Part shown: positions 7,210 to 15,540 of the stretch, piece after piece
How the letters are laid out: each line of letters opens with the position of its first letter
Position numbering within the stretch: the stretch's first letter is position 1
Source of the DNA: a virus
Direction: 5' to 3' (one strand)
Virus record (IMG/VR): IMGVR_UViG_3300009506_000012
Span: 1 to 64,000 of that record
DNA length: 64,000 nt
Notes under the pieces: generated by a model
Databases searched by the model: none
What the model saw: only the letters and a program-made list of their open reading frames with translations
What the model was told of the DNA's origin: nothing
Translations under genes and position numbers: made by a program

Positions 7210-8850
7210 TTATTCTAGTGCGGCAATTACATCATCAACTACCATATCGAAATTTTCAATATCCAGAACTTCAATAGATTCAACAAATTCAGTATCCTCC
7301 CGGATCCATTGTGCAACCAAATCCTCTCGATCATAAACAGGAAATGGACGCCAAACATAACCGCTACCAGAGCGAGCCGAATCAAGTACATGATCTACAA
7401 AATCCTGTATATCCGGATCATCGCCAAGACCCCATAACTCATTATGTCTTGCGCTTATCAATTCATTGGCCTTGCGTTCCAGGTTGGTCCGAATCTCTGT
7501 AACCAGGTCATCTTGTGCGTTTCTTAAAATGTCGATAGCGTTGCTGATCTTGATGTACTTTTCTACGTTGCCGGCAAATTCGTTCTCCATTCGGAAAGAG
7601 ATATTCATCCCGGATACGTTTCTGGTAGAAATATCACGCAACCCATCGATGATGGTATACCAATCTACAAGAGACAGGAGCTGATCAACCATAGCTGCAT
7701 AATAATCAGCTGATTGCAAGGCTTCTACTTCAAACCCATGAGGACGTTCATAATCAGAAATAGTTACCTGCATCAAAGATCCACACCGAGGACACGGATC
7801 ATTAGCCGTAGTGATAAACTCGTTACCTTGATACAGTTTGGGATTGTAATTAACAGGTGATACGCCTATCGAAAAGGCTTCATGCCCGCAGGAAGAACAG
7901 GTGGCCATAACAAGTGCATGCTGGTCAGCCCATTCCCGGTAAGCAGCATTATTCATTTTGACCTGGTAGCTGGCTTCCCACGGATCCGGAGTAACATCGA
8001 TCACATGTTCCGGGCGAACTCCTACTCGAGCTTCACCAGTAATATCAATGTACCGGCGCATCTGGTCACCAAAAGTAGGCCCAATTACAGCCTGACCATC
8101 ATAATCATGATCAGATAGGTGTAACACTAGATTCTTGGCACCTTTAAATCGGTCCTCTCCCCAGTAATCTCCCCATCCAAGCTGACGCAAAATCCGTTCA
8201 GTGCTGGCTTTCGAATTTTTGCCTTTTCCTGAAGTAACTGCGATACATCCCAATGCCCCTGAAGCAGCTACAAAGTCATCAAAAAGACTATCTTTCTCGA
8301 CAGCCATAAAAATATTCAGTCCATCAATGAGCTGATTTTCAAATCCAAAGATATTGCGCATCCTGGAAGCATCCTCAACCCATAGATCCTTGTAAGTGCA
8401 TTCGTTGCTATCCACGAAGCCAGCATATACCTGTGACAACCTTCCCGACCACTGGATATCATTCATGACTTTCTTCCCGCTTGCATCAATATCTACTTTG
8501 TCCAGCAAAGCAGCCAGCATCTGGGAAAACTGCTTAAAGTACGCATACCAGTGTCGGCGCAAAGCCTTGGGCTTATTGTCTTGTTCCGGCCCACCCAAAA
8601 GGTCATACAGCATCATTTGCACAAGAACGACCAGACGGCAAATTCCAATGATGTTAGGTGCATTTCCATTCGTGGCCTGATCTACGGCACGAAGGAATTT
8701 TGCAGGATCATCACGTAATATCCGCACAAGAGGATTCTCGCGGTCCATTTCAACACGTTGTTCAATGGAATATTTATCCATGTCCAAATAAAACAGGACT
8801 TTATTTCCATGACTATCAATGAGCGATTTCCAATTTACACTATGTATCAT
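7210..8850 (-). CDS. Toprim protein resembling topoisomerase VI subunit A / Spo11
   Basis: 546 residues. The centre has a Toprim fold in the Topo VI-A/Spo11 style: conserved Glu in VEKDSLFDDF (E185), a T-S-GKG segment (206-210), then LSDHDYDGQAVI with the paired aspartates D247 and D249. An arginine/tyrosine segment upstream (LRRHWYAYFKQF, 97-108) is where the 5Y-CAP catalytic tyrosine would lie, so Y102 or Y104 are candidates. A four-cysteine zinc ribbon (C318, C321, C353, C356) is inserted after the Toprim. Topo VI A subunits break DNA with help from an ATPase B subunit; none is in this window, so a B-independent 'Mini-A'-like enzyme is possible. The Toprim assignment is fairly firm, the enzyme class less so. 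Confidence 0.62.
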   Translation of the reverse strand: MIHSVNWKSLIDSHGNKVLFYLDMDKYSIEQRVEMDRENPLVRILRDDPAKFLRAVDQATNGNAPNIIGICRLVVLVQMMLYDLLGGPEQDNKPKALRRHWYAYFKQFSQMLAALLDKVDIDASGKKVMNDIQWSGRLSQVYAGFVDSNECTYKDLWVEDASRMRNIFGFENQLIDGLNIFMAVEKDSLFDDFVAASGALGCIAVTSGKGKNSKASTERILRQLGWGDYWGEDRFKGAKNLVLHLSDHDYDGQAVIGPTFGDQMRRYIDITGEARVGVRPEHVIDVTPDPWEASYQVKMNNAAYREWADQHALVMATCSSCGHEAFSIGVSPVNYNPKLYQGNEFITTANDPCPRCGSLMQVTISDYERPHGFEVEALQSADYYAAMVDQLLSLVDWYTIIDGLRDISTRNVSGMNISFRMENEFAGNVEKYIKISNAIDILRNAQDDLVTEIRTNLERKANELISARHNELWGLGDDPDIQDFVDHVLDSARSGSGYVWRPFPVYDREDLVAQWIREDTEFVESIEVLDIENFDMVVDDVIAALE

Positions 8851-8852
8851 GT

Positions 8853-9077
8853 TTATATCTCTATTTTTGTCAGTTGATCTTCAGTGAATGTTGAAAAGCC
8901 AACCAGGGTCAAAACACCAACCTCATCATTTTTGTTTTTAGGATGAAACTCAACCAACATCTTGCGGTCAAGTAAATACATCCCATATCCATTGATGTAA
9001 CCCACAACTTTTGCCATCCCATTACAACGGTGTACATGTACCCGGTCACCTTTTTTGAATTTCCGTTTTACAGCCAT
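8853..9077 (-). CDS. Small basic protein with SH3/KOW-like barrel
   Basis: 74 residues from ATG at 9077, chosen because it sits 5 nt after the upstream stop; an in-frame ATG at 9119 would overlap that gene by 38 nt. KFKKGDRVHVHRCNGMAKVV then GYINGYGMYLLD is a run of short beta strands with GDRV, like KOW or SH3-like barrels that bind nucleic acid. Function unknown. Confidence 0.65.
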   Translation of the reverse strand: MAVKRKFKKGDRVHVHRCNGMAKVVGYINGYGMYLLDRKMLVEFHPKNKNDEVGVLTLVGFSTFTEDQLTKIEI

Positions 9078-9081
9078 TTGC

Positions 9082-9318
9082 CTACCATTTTTGATAAGGA
9101 GCTTCTTCAACCAGGTCAAAATCTTTATCGGTCACATTTACATACCAAAAAGATTTCTTTCGATTGGATACCTGTTTTTTCAGTGCATCTGTTACCGGCG
9201 TCAACAAGAACACGCTTCGATCCTCGTTATACAAAAGAGCCTTAAACTCTGAAGGTTTCTTAGCGTTCTTGATTTCTACCGGAAGTAATACTTTCAAGAT
9301 TATTCTGGTAAATTTCAT
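9082..9318 (-). CDS. Small hypothetical protein
   Basis: 78 residues from ATG at 9318. A GTG at 9369 in the same frame lies inside the GCTCCAC...GTGGAGC palindrome and has no ribosome site, so the ATG is preferred. Basic N-terminus, predicted beta strands, no recognised domain. Confidence 0.6.
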   Translation of the reverse strand: MKFTRIILKVLLPVEIKNAKKPSEFKALLYNEDRSVFLLTPVTDALKKQVSNRKKSFWYVNVTDKDFDLVEEAPYQKW

Positions 9319-9362
9319 AGTCACTCTGCTTATCCCATATGCAACTTTTTCAGTATTTTTGC

Positions 9363-9379
9363 GCTCCACTTTGTGGAGC
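9363..9379. repeat. Dispersed palindrome, copy 1 (GCTCCAC-TTT-GTGGAGC)
   Basis: A 7-bp perfect inverted repeat with a 3-nt loop at the junction between two leftward genes, overlapping the TAG of the upstream one. One of seven copies in the window. Confidence 0.85.
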
Positions 9380-10515
9380 TATTTGTTTTTGAATAATAGT
9401 TCAGCGTCCTCGCCAAGTTCATCCATCATCATTTGTGCAGCTTGCGTTGCCAGTTCCATTGGTTCTCCAAAGTGCATTTCAACCAGTGAAGATAAAGCAT
9501 TCCCGATTGCAGTCATCATTTTTGTATCTGTACATGAGATCATGATGACACCACCATTTTTCAGATTGTACTGATATCCCAAAGCCTTTTCAGGTTCCGG
9601 AGCTGTCCGGGTTGCCTTACGCAGAGCTTCCTGAAAATTCTTTCGTGACAGTCCCTGGCTTGCCGGTTTTGCCATTTCGTCAAAGAATAAAGTCAAAGTA
9701 TCCTTTAATCCCGGAGTAAGCACCAAAACATCTTCCATGGCTTCCTCGAGGTGTAATCGTTCTTCTGGATCCTTGCATTCCTTGATTGCTTTTTCGATTT
9801 CTTTTTGCTTGGTCATATTGTCTTGTAGCAATTCACGGAGCTGAGGAATAGCATAACGGCTTTTTGCAAAGTTGACTGATATATCCAACATGCGTTCTCT
9901 TTGAAAACCATTGGCCTCCATTACGGGTATCAACCAGTCACACATAAAACTAATTTCACTGTGGTTCCCAGGTCTTTTTCCGACACCATCCCAATCTGAT
10001 TTTTTGGTTTCAAGAAATTCAGTAATCGTGTCTATTTCAAGAAAAGGAAGTAACCCGTTCTCTTTCAAATACATGACAAGATGTACTTGCACCGGTTCCA
10101 TGGCTTCTTGTATCCTGGTACTGATAACAAAAGCACTTTCTGCGGCACCGGCCAGCATTTTCGAACGAACATAATCGTCACGTTTGACAAGAGCAATCAG
10201 TTCATTTCGTTTTTCAGCTTTGACATATTCAAACACATCATCTAAAGGACTGATTTCTTTCCTGGCAGCTGCATCGGCCATTTCATCCAGCTGTTTCCAG
10301 AAATTCCTGGCAACCATATCTCTTGCTATTTGACCTTTTGGAGTTTTACTTGGGTCAAATAACCATTCAGGAGTTATGTTGGTTTCTAAAGGAATAATCG
10401 AGCTTTCTAGTTCTTTTTTAGTGGTGGGCAGTTTGTCACCCACGGCAGATGTATTCTGATTGGGTGTGTTTTTGGTAATCGCCATCCTTGATTGGGTTTC
10501 CAGTCTAACGTCCAT
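9379..10515 (-). CDS. Hypothetical protein, mostly helical
   Basis: 378 residues, soluble and helical, unrecognised. The ATG at 10515 has an excellent GGAGGT ribosome site 8 nt upstream, which makes the 109-nt overlap with the preceding nuclease gene real and not a wrong start. The C-terminus contains LKNGGVIMISCTDTKMM, a strand-turn-strand pattern. Its place next to a nuclease, ParB and Toprim gene suggests DNA metabolism. Confidence 0.75.
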   Translation of the reverse strand: MDVRLETQSRMAITKNTPNQNTSAVGDKLPTTKKELESSIIPLETNITPEWLFDPSKTPKGQIARDMVARNFWKQLDEMADAAARKEISPLDDVFEYVKAEKRNELIALVKRDDYVRSKMLAGAAESAFVISTRIQEAMEPVQVHLVMYLKENGLLPFLEIDTITEFLETKKSDWDGVGKRPGNHSEISFMCDWLIPVMEANGFQRERMLDISVNFAKSRYAIPQLRELLQDNMTKQKEIEKAIKECKDPEERLHLEEAMEDVLVLTPGLKDTLTLFFDEMAKPASQGLSRKNFQEALRKATRTAPEPEKALGYQYNLKNGGVIMISCTDTKMMTAIGNALSSLVEMHFGEPMELATQAAQMMMDELGEDAELLFKNK

Positions 10516-11018
10516 TGTTGAAATACCTCCATACTATAGATATCTGCTTTGCGACTTGTCGGTTTGTAGGGAAACGACTTCATACCTTCAGAAAAAGCCT
10601 GTTCTACGAATTGATTCCAGACTTGAATTGAAATCAGCCAGGCGTATCGATCCGGTATTTGCGTTCCAAGTGTAACGAAAACAAAAGATGCTACTCCACG
10701 ACCATAAAAGGACGTTAGAAAATCATTTTGTTTTTCAGTGAGATCAGTAAAAGGGATTCGGGTTTTTCCGGGTTTCCCTTTTACCTCTATCCAAACAGGG
10801 TAATGTTGGAAGAATGCAAGATAATCCACAATAGTCTCATCGAGGTCTTGTTGATCTCGATCTGTCATGAAAATACGACCTTTGCAAATTTGCTCATGAC
10901 CACATTCTTCACATTTTACTTTGTTGGTACAAATACGAACATCCGACCACTTGTGGATCCACCAATTATAGGAATTGGCCATAGTGACCAGTTCGCGTTC
11001 AGCTTGTTTGACGGCCAT
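10407..11018 (-). CDS. PD-(D/E)XK-type nuclease, VRR-NUC/resolvase-like
   Basis: 203 residues. A Cys cluster (CTNKVKCEECGHEQIC, about 28-43) is followed by DYLAFFQHYPVWIEVKGKPG and then FTDLTEKQNDFL. The D...(I/V)EVKG core plus the LTEKQ-F helix is the signature of small restriction-fold nucleases such as VRR-NUC and RecU-like resolvases. The expected role is processing of phage DNA ends or branched intermediates. The C-terminal 36 codons overlap the next gene in another frame. An in-frame ATG at 10982 is an alternative start. Confidence 0.7.
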   Translation of the reverse strand: MAVKQAERELVTMANSYNWWIHKWSDVRICTNKVKCEECGHEQICKGRIFMTDRDQQDLDETIVDYLAFFQHYPVWIEVKGKPGKTRIPFTDLTEKQNDFLTSFYGRGVASFVFVTLGTQIPDRYAWLISIQVWNQFVEQAFSEGMKSFPYKPTSRKADIYSMEVFQQWTLDWKPNQGWRLPKTHPIRIHLPWVTNCPPLKKN

Positions 11019-11184
11019 ATTTTATCCAGTTTCTGATTCTTGCATAACGCCTGACTATATGCTTCTTGAACCACAATACTAATGGACTAGCAATACAGAC
11101 ATAGTGATAAACATCATCATTTTTTTGTACAATTCTTTCTCCTCCAAAAATTTCTTTTTTGCATTTTGGACATATCGGAGGCAT
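10999..11184 (-). CDS. Small zinc-finger protein
   Basis: 61 residues: CPKC at 5-8 and a HYVC at 27-30 give a four-ligand finger, then a hydrophobic/basic stretch (PLVLWFKKHIVRRYARIRNW) that may be an amphipathic helix binding membrane or nucleic acid. ATG follows AGGTGATATAAA. Co-transcribed with the ParB-like gene 2 nt upstream. Confidence 0.65.
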   Translation of the reverse strand: MPPICPKCKKEIFGGERIVQKNDDVYHYVCIASPLVLWFKKHIVRRYARIRNWIKYGRQTS

Positions 11185-11185
11185 T

Positions 11186-12055
11186 TTATATCACCTGCTT
11201 TAGCAATTCTCGAATTTCATCAAACACATCAATAGGCACTTGTACTGCCTTATTTTCAACGACATATGTTTTATCAAGCAATCTCAGTGCTTTCATGACG
11301 GGAGAATCAGCGACAAGTTGTTCATAATCGATCAGGATTTCAGGTTGACCGGCATCGTTGACCGCTTTTTCTACTGCTTTGTGTGAAGCCTGTTGAATTT
11401 CTGTAGTGCTGACACCTTCACCATCTTCCAGTTTTTTGATAATCGGTTTTTGTTGTTTATTGGGTAGGGCTGCAAGAAGTTCCATTCCGCGCTCAGTGAT
11501 CATTCCTTCTGCAAATGCAACATAAACCGCATCCGGAAGGCTCATAACCTTGACCAGTTTTCGAATAGTGCCAACACTGGTTTTGAATTTCCTGGCCACG
11601 GCCTTTTGAAAATCATCATTATGGATATCAGATTTCATGTCCTCCGCAGCACTCCGTATCGCTTCCATATCGGTCAAGATATTCGCGCTTCGAGTATTAT
11701 TCTCTGCAAAAGCAATCTCATGTGCATTTACATCGGTTGGCTTCAAATCCTCTCGAAGTAAAGCCGGCCATTTGACTTTATTGATATAGCGACCATGATA
11801 CTTGTGTTCCATTTCGGCCAATTTGCGTAAAGCCAGTAAGCGCCGGCGTCCCGCAAGAGGATAATAGAGCCCAGTTTTAGGATGAAAGCAAACCACAAAA
11901 CTTTGCAATACACCCTTTTCAGCAATTGAGAGAACCAGGCCCCGATCCGGAGGAGGAGCAACAATATATTTGTTTGGTACCATGTCATCGGCACAAATCC
12001 TGATGCTTTTCCCTTTTGGGTCTAGTTCCAATGGAAGTTGAAAGTTGTCATTCAT
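11186..12055 (-). CDS. ParB-like partition/regulatory protein
   Basis: 289 residues. N-terminal ParB/Srx-type domain: LSIAEKGVLQSFVV, then YPLAGRRRLLALRKL, followed by AFAENNTRSANILTDMEAI. A helix-turn-helix follows (AVARKFKTSVGTIRKLVKVM) and then LPDAVYVAFAEGMITERGME. This order matches chromosome- and plasmid-type ParB/KorB. In ParB the GERR box binds CTP; here it is AGRRR. No ParA gene is in view, so it may act as a DNA-binding regulator and not as a segregation protein. Start overlaps the upstream stop. Confidence 0.85.
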   Translation of the reverse strand: MNDNFQLPLELDPKGKSIRICADDMVPNKYIVAPPPDRGLVLSIAEKGVLQSFVVCFHPKTGLYYPLAGRRRLLALRKLAEMEHKYHGRYINKVKWPALLREDLKPTDVNAHEIAFAENNTRSANILTDMEAIRSAAEDMKSDIHNDDFQKAVARKFKTSVGTIRKLVKVMSLPDAVYVAFAEGMITERGMELLAALPNKQQKPIIKKLEDGEGVSTTEIQQASHKAVEKAVNDAGQPEILIDYEQLVADSPVMKALRLLDKTYVVENKAVQVPIDVFDEIRELLKQVI

Positions 12056-12260
12056 TTTGTTTTTCTGGAAACATCAATTCGTTAATAGACAGATCGAATT
12101 GTTCTTCAAACCAATGCCAAATGGTTTCCCTGTGAGTTCCTACTGGAAAATGTAAGAATTCTTCTTCAATCTGTTCATCAGTATCAATGGGAATATCACC
12201 TAATTTTTCCCAAAGAATAGTTGCTGTTTTTCTTGTGAATTTCACAAAACTAAACGGCAT
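12048..12260 (-). CDS. Small conserved phage protein of unknown function
   Basis: 70 residues, acidic. GDIPIDTDEQIEEEFLHFPV then GTHRETIWHWFEEQFDLSIN resembles a small hypothetical protein often seen in phages and plasmids; no function is known to me. Overlaps both neighbours by 8-11 nt. Confidence 0.7.
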   Translation of the reverse strand: MPFSFVKFTRKTATILWEKLGDIPIDTDEQIEEEFLHFPVGTHRETIWHWFEEQFDLSINELMFPEKQNE

Positions 12261-12675
12261 ACTTTTTCTCCCAGGCTAAGAATTTATCAATCAATTCTTG
12301 ATATTCATCACCTTCAGTGGCACCACATTCCACACATTCTTGATGACCACCAATGTAAACAGTATGTGGCATTCCTGCAAATCCCTTTTTTTCTTCAGTG
12401 ACAGCGCCTATCAATTCTGTCTGTCCATGACATACTGGACAATTACCCATTTCCCATAGATCCAAGTCAATTGTGATGTAGGATAATTGACGATTGTACT
12501 TATCAGTTATATCATCCACACATCCAAGGCTTATAAAACAGAATACAGATTCCCCAGCAACTAGTCCGGTTGCCTTTTCATCTCGGTGTGGTTCCTTTGG
12601 AAATGTAACAATCGCAGCCGGAATAAGAGTGGCCAGGCCTTTCAGAAAATCACGGCGTGATACTTTATTGCTCAT
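12250..12675 (-). CDS. Zinc-ribbon protein with Tat signal peptide
   Basis: 141 residues. Residues 6-12 are SRRDFLK, the full twin-arginine consensus, followed by a moderately hydrophobic stretch (13-25) and a Pro/Lys end. Four cysteines (C79, C82, C114, C117) form a likely zinc ribbon in the exported part. The Tat route carries folded, cofactor-bearing proteins across the inner membrane, which suits a zinc protein. A Tat signal in a phage early operon is unusual; it may be a host-derived gene acting in the periplasm or cell wall. AAGGA lies 11 nt before the ATG. Confidence 0.72.
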   Translation of the reverse strand: MSNKVSRRDFLKGLATLIPAAIVTFPKEPHRDEKATGLVAGESVFCFISLGCVDDITDKYNRQLSYITIDLDLWEMGNCPVCHGQTELIGAVTEEKKGFAGMPHTVYIGGHQECVECGATEGDEYQELIDKFLAWEKKYAV

Positions 12676-13446
12676 TTAGTAAATTTCCTTATCAATATCG
12701 ATTACCTGAGTAGTAAAGCCAGCTTTCTTCATCGCATCCAGTACCTTTTCAAGTTCATCTGATACCTTTTTGTCTTTGGTCATTGTACCCATGAAACCTT
12801 TCAGTGGCAGCCACATGAATGCCCCAAAATCGAATTTGGGTTCTTTGTCCAGAACTGGTTCACAAGTGTATGAGAATGATGGGCGTATTCGTCCATATCC
12901 AGATTCTGAATTTACACATTCACTGATAGGAATTTCACTCCACCACATCGCAGAACAGGTATCTCGAAAACCCTCATCAAATGGCTTTGGATGTTTGCTC
13001 ACTGGACGAAGGCACTTACGATGGTTATGATTTACCTGCCCCAGAACAAGACCAATATCCTGCAAAGCGCCAGCATCCGTACACAGATAGTGACGTGATA
13101 CTCCTGGAGTCAGTTTATCAATTGGGGTATTGGTTGGCCACCGGCGTGAAATCCCGAACCGCTTGGCTTCTTCAAAGAAATCAGTTTTATACGGATAGTG
13201 CTTACGACCAATGATATCGAACACATCATAAATAGGCCGGCCATCCGGATCCGTCATGTGCTTGCCCTCTGACATCCTGGGAACAATATTCATTCCTTGT
13301 GATGACAAATGGAATGCACTCTTATCAATTGTCCAGACCGGACAAATTACAAATTGCTCAATTGGGATTCCATCTCTGGAAACTCCCCATTCAATATACA
13401 TGGCATCATAAGCCATGGATCCGCAACCTCTACCGGTTGTTTTCAT
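12676..13446 (-). CDS. Hypothetical protein
   Basis: 256 residues, unrecognised. Rich in Trp, Tyr, Cys and Pro with mixed alpha/beta character and a short helical C-terminus (SDELEKVLDAMKKAGF). ATG at 13446 overlaps the previous stop as ATGA; an internal ATG (MAYDAM) is a less likely start. Confidence 0.7.
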   Translation of the reverse strand: MKTTGRGCGSMAYDAMYIEWGVSRDGIPIEQFVICPVWTIDKSAFHLSSQGMNIVPRMSEGKHMTDPDGRPIYDVFDIIGRKHYPYKTDFFEEAKRFGISRRWPTNTPIDKLTPGVSRHYLCTDAGALQDIGLVLGQVNHNHRKCLRPVSKHPKPFDEGFRDTCSAMWWSEIPISECVNSESGYGRIRPSFSYTCEPVLDKEPKFDFGAFMWLPLKGFMGTMTKDKKVSDELEKVLDAMKKAGFTTQVIDIDKEIY

Positions 13447-13772
13447 GAATTTTCAAGCACCCATTCAATCATTTTCTGAACCCATTTGTCAAAAACACTG
13501 TTGAATTTCACCAGGTTGGCGATTGGGGTTGCTTCAGAATTGGCTTTTGTGCGCAGTTCAGGCATCCAAGGCACACGAATAACATCATCGTGATCTAATA
13601 ACCAATAACGGCAATAAGCAACCTGCTGTTTCCAGTTGACTGCCATCACAAAACCAGGTTGCAATCCATTCGGATATTTCCAGTTTTTAGGCTTTCTGTA
13701 ATTCAGTTCTGCCAAATGATCAGGAATATAAACAATCTGATCACCACGTTCAAGCGTTTGAATTTCATCCAT
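13443..13772 (-). CDS. Hypothetical protein
   Basis: 109 residues from ATG at 13772, which overlaps the upstream stop by 8 nt and has AAGGA 10-11 nt upstream; a TTG at 13790 is rejected. LERGDQIVYIPDH suggests a small beta barrel at the N-terminus. Unknown function. Confidence 0.65.
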   Translation of the reverse strand: MDEIQTLERGDQIVYIPDHLAELNYRKPKNWKYPNGLQPGFVMAVNWKQQVAYCRYWLLDHDDVIRVPWMPELRTKANSEATPIANLVKFNSVFDKWVQKMIEWVLENS

Positions 13773-14127
13773 TGTAATAGAGTCCTTCAATCAGTTCAGG
13801 AGGAATGTAGCTCTTTGCAGTTTCAGAATACAACTTATCCCCAAATTGCGATATGGCTTCAATGGCCAAGGAAATCGGCATATTCAACGGGACAAGTCCC
13901 CAATACGCTGAATAGTCATCTCCGTATCCAATTGACAAAATCACAATCTGATAAAAGGCTTTTTCACTGGGATTTTCAGTTATGATTCTTTTGGTATTGT
14001 CATACCAGCCTGAAACATCCCGGAAAACCTTCATCTGTTGATCGATGCGGGGTGTAAATTCTTTGCAGTATACAATTAGCTTGGTTCCCGGAGGGGGAAC
14101 GCGAATAACATTGTTGTCACTTGTCAC
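13765..14127 (-). CDS. Hypothetical protein, GTG start
   Basis: 120 residues. The GTG at 14127 follows AAAAGGA at 7 nt. First gene after the promoter at 14168-14196, with the palindrome at 14143-14158 between promoter and ribosome site. Mixed alpha/beta, no recognised motif. Confidence 0.65.
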   Translation of the reverse strand: MTSDNNVIRVPPPGTKLIVYCKEFTPRIDQQMKVFRDVSGWYDNTKRIITENPSEKAFYQIVILSIGYGDDYSAYWGLVPLNMPISLAIEAISQFGDKLYSETAKSYIPPELIEGLYYNG

Positions 14128-14142
14128 TTTGTCATCCTTTTT

Positions 14143-14158
14143 GCTCCACTAGTGGAGC
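14143..14158. repeat. Dispersed palindrome, copy 2 (GCTCCACTAGTGGAGC)
   Basis: Perfect 16-bp palindrome, about +3 to +18 of the transcript predicted from the promoter at 14168-14196 and just before the ribosome site of the GTG start at 14127. Confidence 0.85.
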
Positions 14159-14167
14159 GCCTATATC

Positions 14168-14196
14168 AATATACTACCACTCAGTAGTATTGTCAA
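14168..14196 (-). promoter_or_regulatory. Strong sigma70-type promoter with inverted repeat in spacer
   Basis: Minus strand: TTGACA (14196-14191), 17 nt, TATATT (14173-14168). The spacer and -10 carry TACTAC...GTAGTA as an inverted repeat. The -10 side abuts the stop codon of the gene ending at 14174. It drives the genes from 14127 leftward. Confidence 0.85.
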
Positions 14197-14944
14197 GAGG
14201 TTCATTATTATCTTTCAGAATAGTATATCTATCAGTATAACCAGGTGAAAGTTCAACTTCAACCATATCAATCAAATCCCAAGGATGAATCATGATCGGT
14301 TTAGCTTGATATCTACCATAATCACCTTCTTCCATCCAACCTGATGTAAGAGGCATATATCTTTTGGCTAAATAAACAGTTTGATGAAATCCAGGATCCA
14401 GGCCACCGGGCTCATAATCATATTCCTCACCCCAATCACCATAAGAATATCCTGAAGATGGAGGAAACCATTTTCCAGTCATGTAACGTTTTGTGTCTAC
14501 AAGTTCTATCAAAACATCTTTATGATAGGGAAAACGGTTACCAATATCACGAAACCAGAATCGCCGCCATTCAGCATCTTCGCCCACCTCTCTGCGTTTC
14601 TTGGTAGTTAGGCTTCCACGTGCTTTATATTCAGGTAGCGGATATCCGGATTTCGACATTTCAGCCACTAGTCTTTTGGCAATCTGACCGGACTTTCCAG
14701 GGTCCTTGTCAAAATAAAACGGCAATATACCCAGAAAAGAATCATATAGCAGTTTCTTGGCTTCTTCAATAACCTCATCAGGCATATGTAATTTAGGTTC
14801 AAACATATAGCCAACACGATGAATATATCGTTTGACCAACCAAAAAGTACCTAACCAGTCCTTACGTGTTTTGACACTGGTACAGTCTCTTTCGCGAATG
14901 AAATAACTCGTATCGTTTTCGACTTTCGAAAAAGTAATAGTCAT
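14174..14944 (-). CDS. Hypothetical protein, aromatic-rich
   Basis: 256 residues from the ATG at 14944, which overlaps the upstream stop as ATGA with GGAGAGCTGG before it; upstream in-frame starts would run into the previous gene. Contains PFYFDKDPGKSGQIAKRL and many Tyr, Trp and Gly residues. No family recognised. Confidence 0.7.
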   Translation of the reverse strand: MTITFSKVENDTSYFIRERDCTSVKTRKDWLGTFWLVKRYIHRVGYMFEPKLHMPDEVIEEAKKLLYDSFLGILPFYFDKDPGKSGQIAKRLVAEMSKSGYPLPEYKARGSLTTKKRREVGEDAEWRRFWFRDIGNRFPYHKDVLIELVDTKRYMTGKWFPPSSGYSYGDWGEEYDYEPGGLDPGFHQTVYLAKRYMPLTSGWMEEGDYGRYQAKPIMIHPWDLIDMVEVELSPGYTDRYTILKDNNEPLDNTTEW

Positions 14945-15540
14945 TTCCAGCTCTCCGGTATTTTTCCTTGATACAAACGATCTCCACAGGGATAAGCATA
15001 AACACAACGCCCAACCTGTTTTACTGTTTCAATCTTTCGTTTACAGTGAAAACAATAATCTACTTTGTGTTCATGAAAAGCCCAGGACCATTCTACATAT
15101 TCTTTTACAAGATCATCTGCATCTTTGTTTGTTTCTGTGTATCCAGTTTCTTGTTTATAATCAGTTACAACTTCAATAACTCGATGACATTCATCTTCAG
15201 TCATTTGGGAAATGTGTGTATTTTCAACTTCAGTACCCAAGAGTGTAGCCAATAAACGATAAGCAGCCTTACGACTCATGTTCTTGTTTTCTTTCCACAG
15301 AACATCAAAGGTATTATGTGCTTTGATTCTTAATTGTCGTAATTCTGCATTAGCCATATCTCCCAGGGGTTTTCCATTTGGATGTGATCCTACTCGATAA
15401 TCACAATCATATTCAGGACATTTCCATACAGTGCGCCCGGACCATGAACCATCTTTCCCATAGAAAACATTCGCTGAGATAGGTATTGCGGGTACGTGAT
15501 GAACAGGGCATAGCGGAGGTGTTATGGTATCATCTGACAT
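14941..15540 (-). CDS. DUF3268-like zinc-finger-containing protein
   Basis: 199 residues from ATG at 15540, preceded by AAAGG. C-P-H-P near residue 10, FYG, then VWKCPEYDCDYRVGSHPNG, PLGDMAN, LRQLRIKAHNTFDVLWKE match the layout of the phage zinc-finger domain DUF3268. A second pair of CxxC/CxxxxxC sites lies near the C-terminus (CFHCKRK). Function of the family is unknown. Its 5' end overlaps, head to head, the start of the rightward HTH gene at 15524. Confidence 0.72.
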   Translation of the reverse strand: MSDDTITPPLCPVHHVPAIPISANVFYGKDGSWSGRTVWKCPEYDCDYRVGSHPNGKPLGDMANAELRQLRIKAHNTFDVLWKENKNMSRKAAYRLLATLLGTEVENTHISQMTEDECHRVIEVVTDYKQETGYTETNKDADDLVKEYVEWSWAFHEHKVDYCFHCKRKIETVKQVGRCVYAYPCGDRLYQGKIPESWK

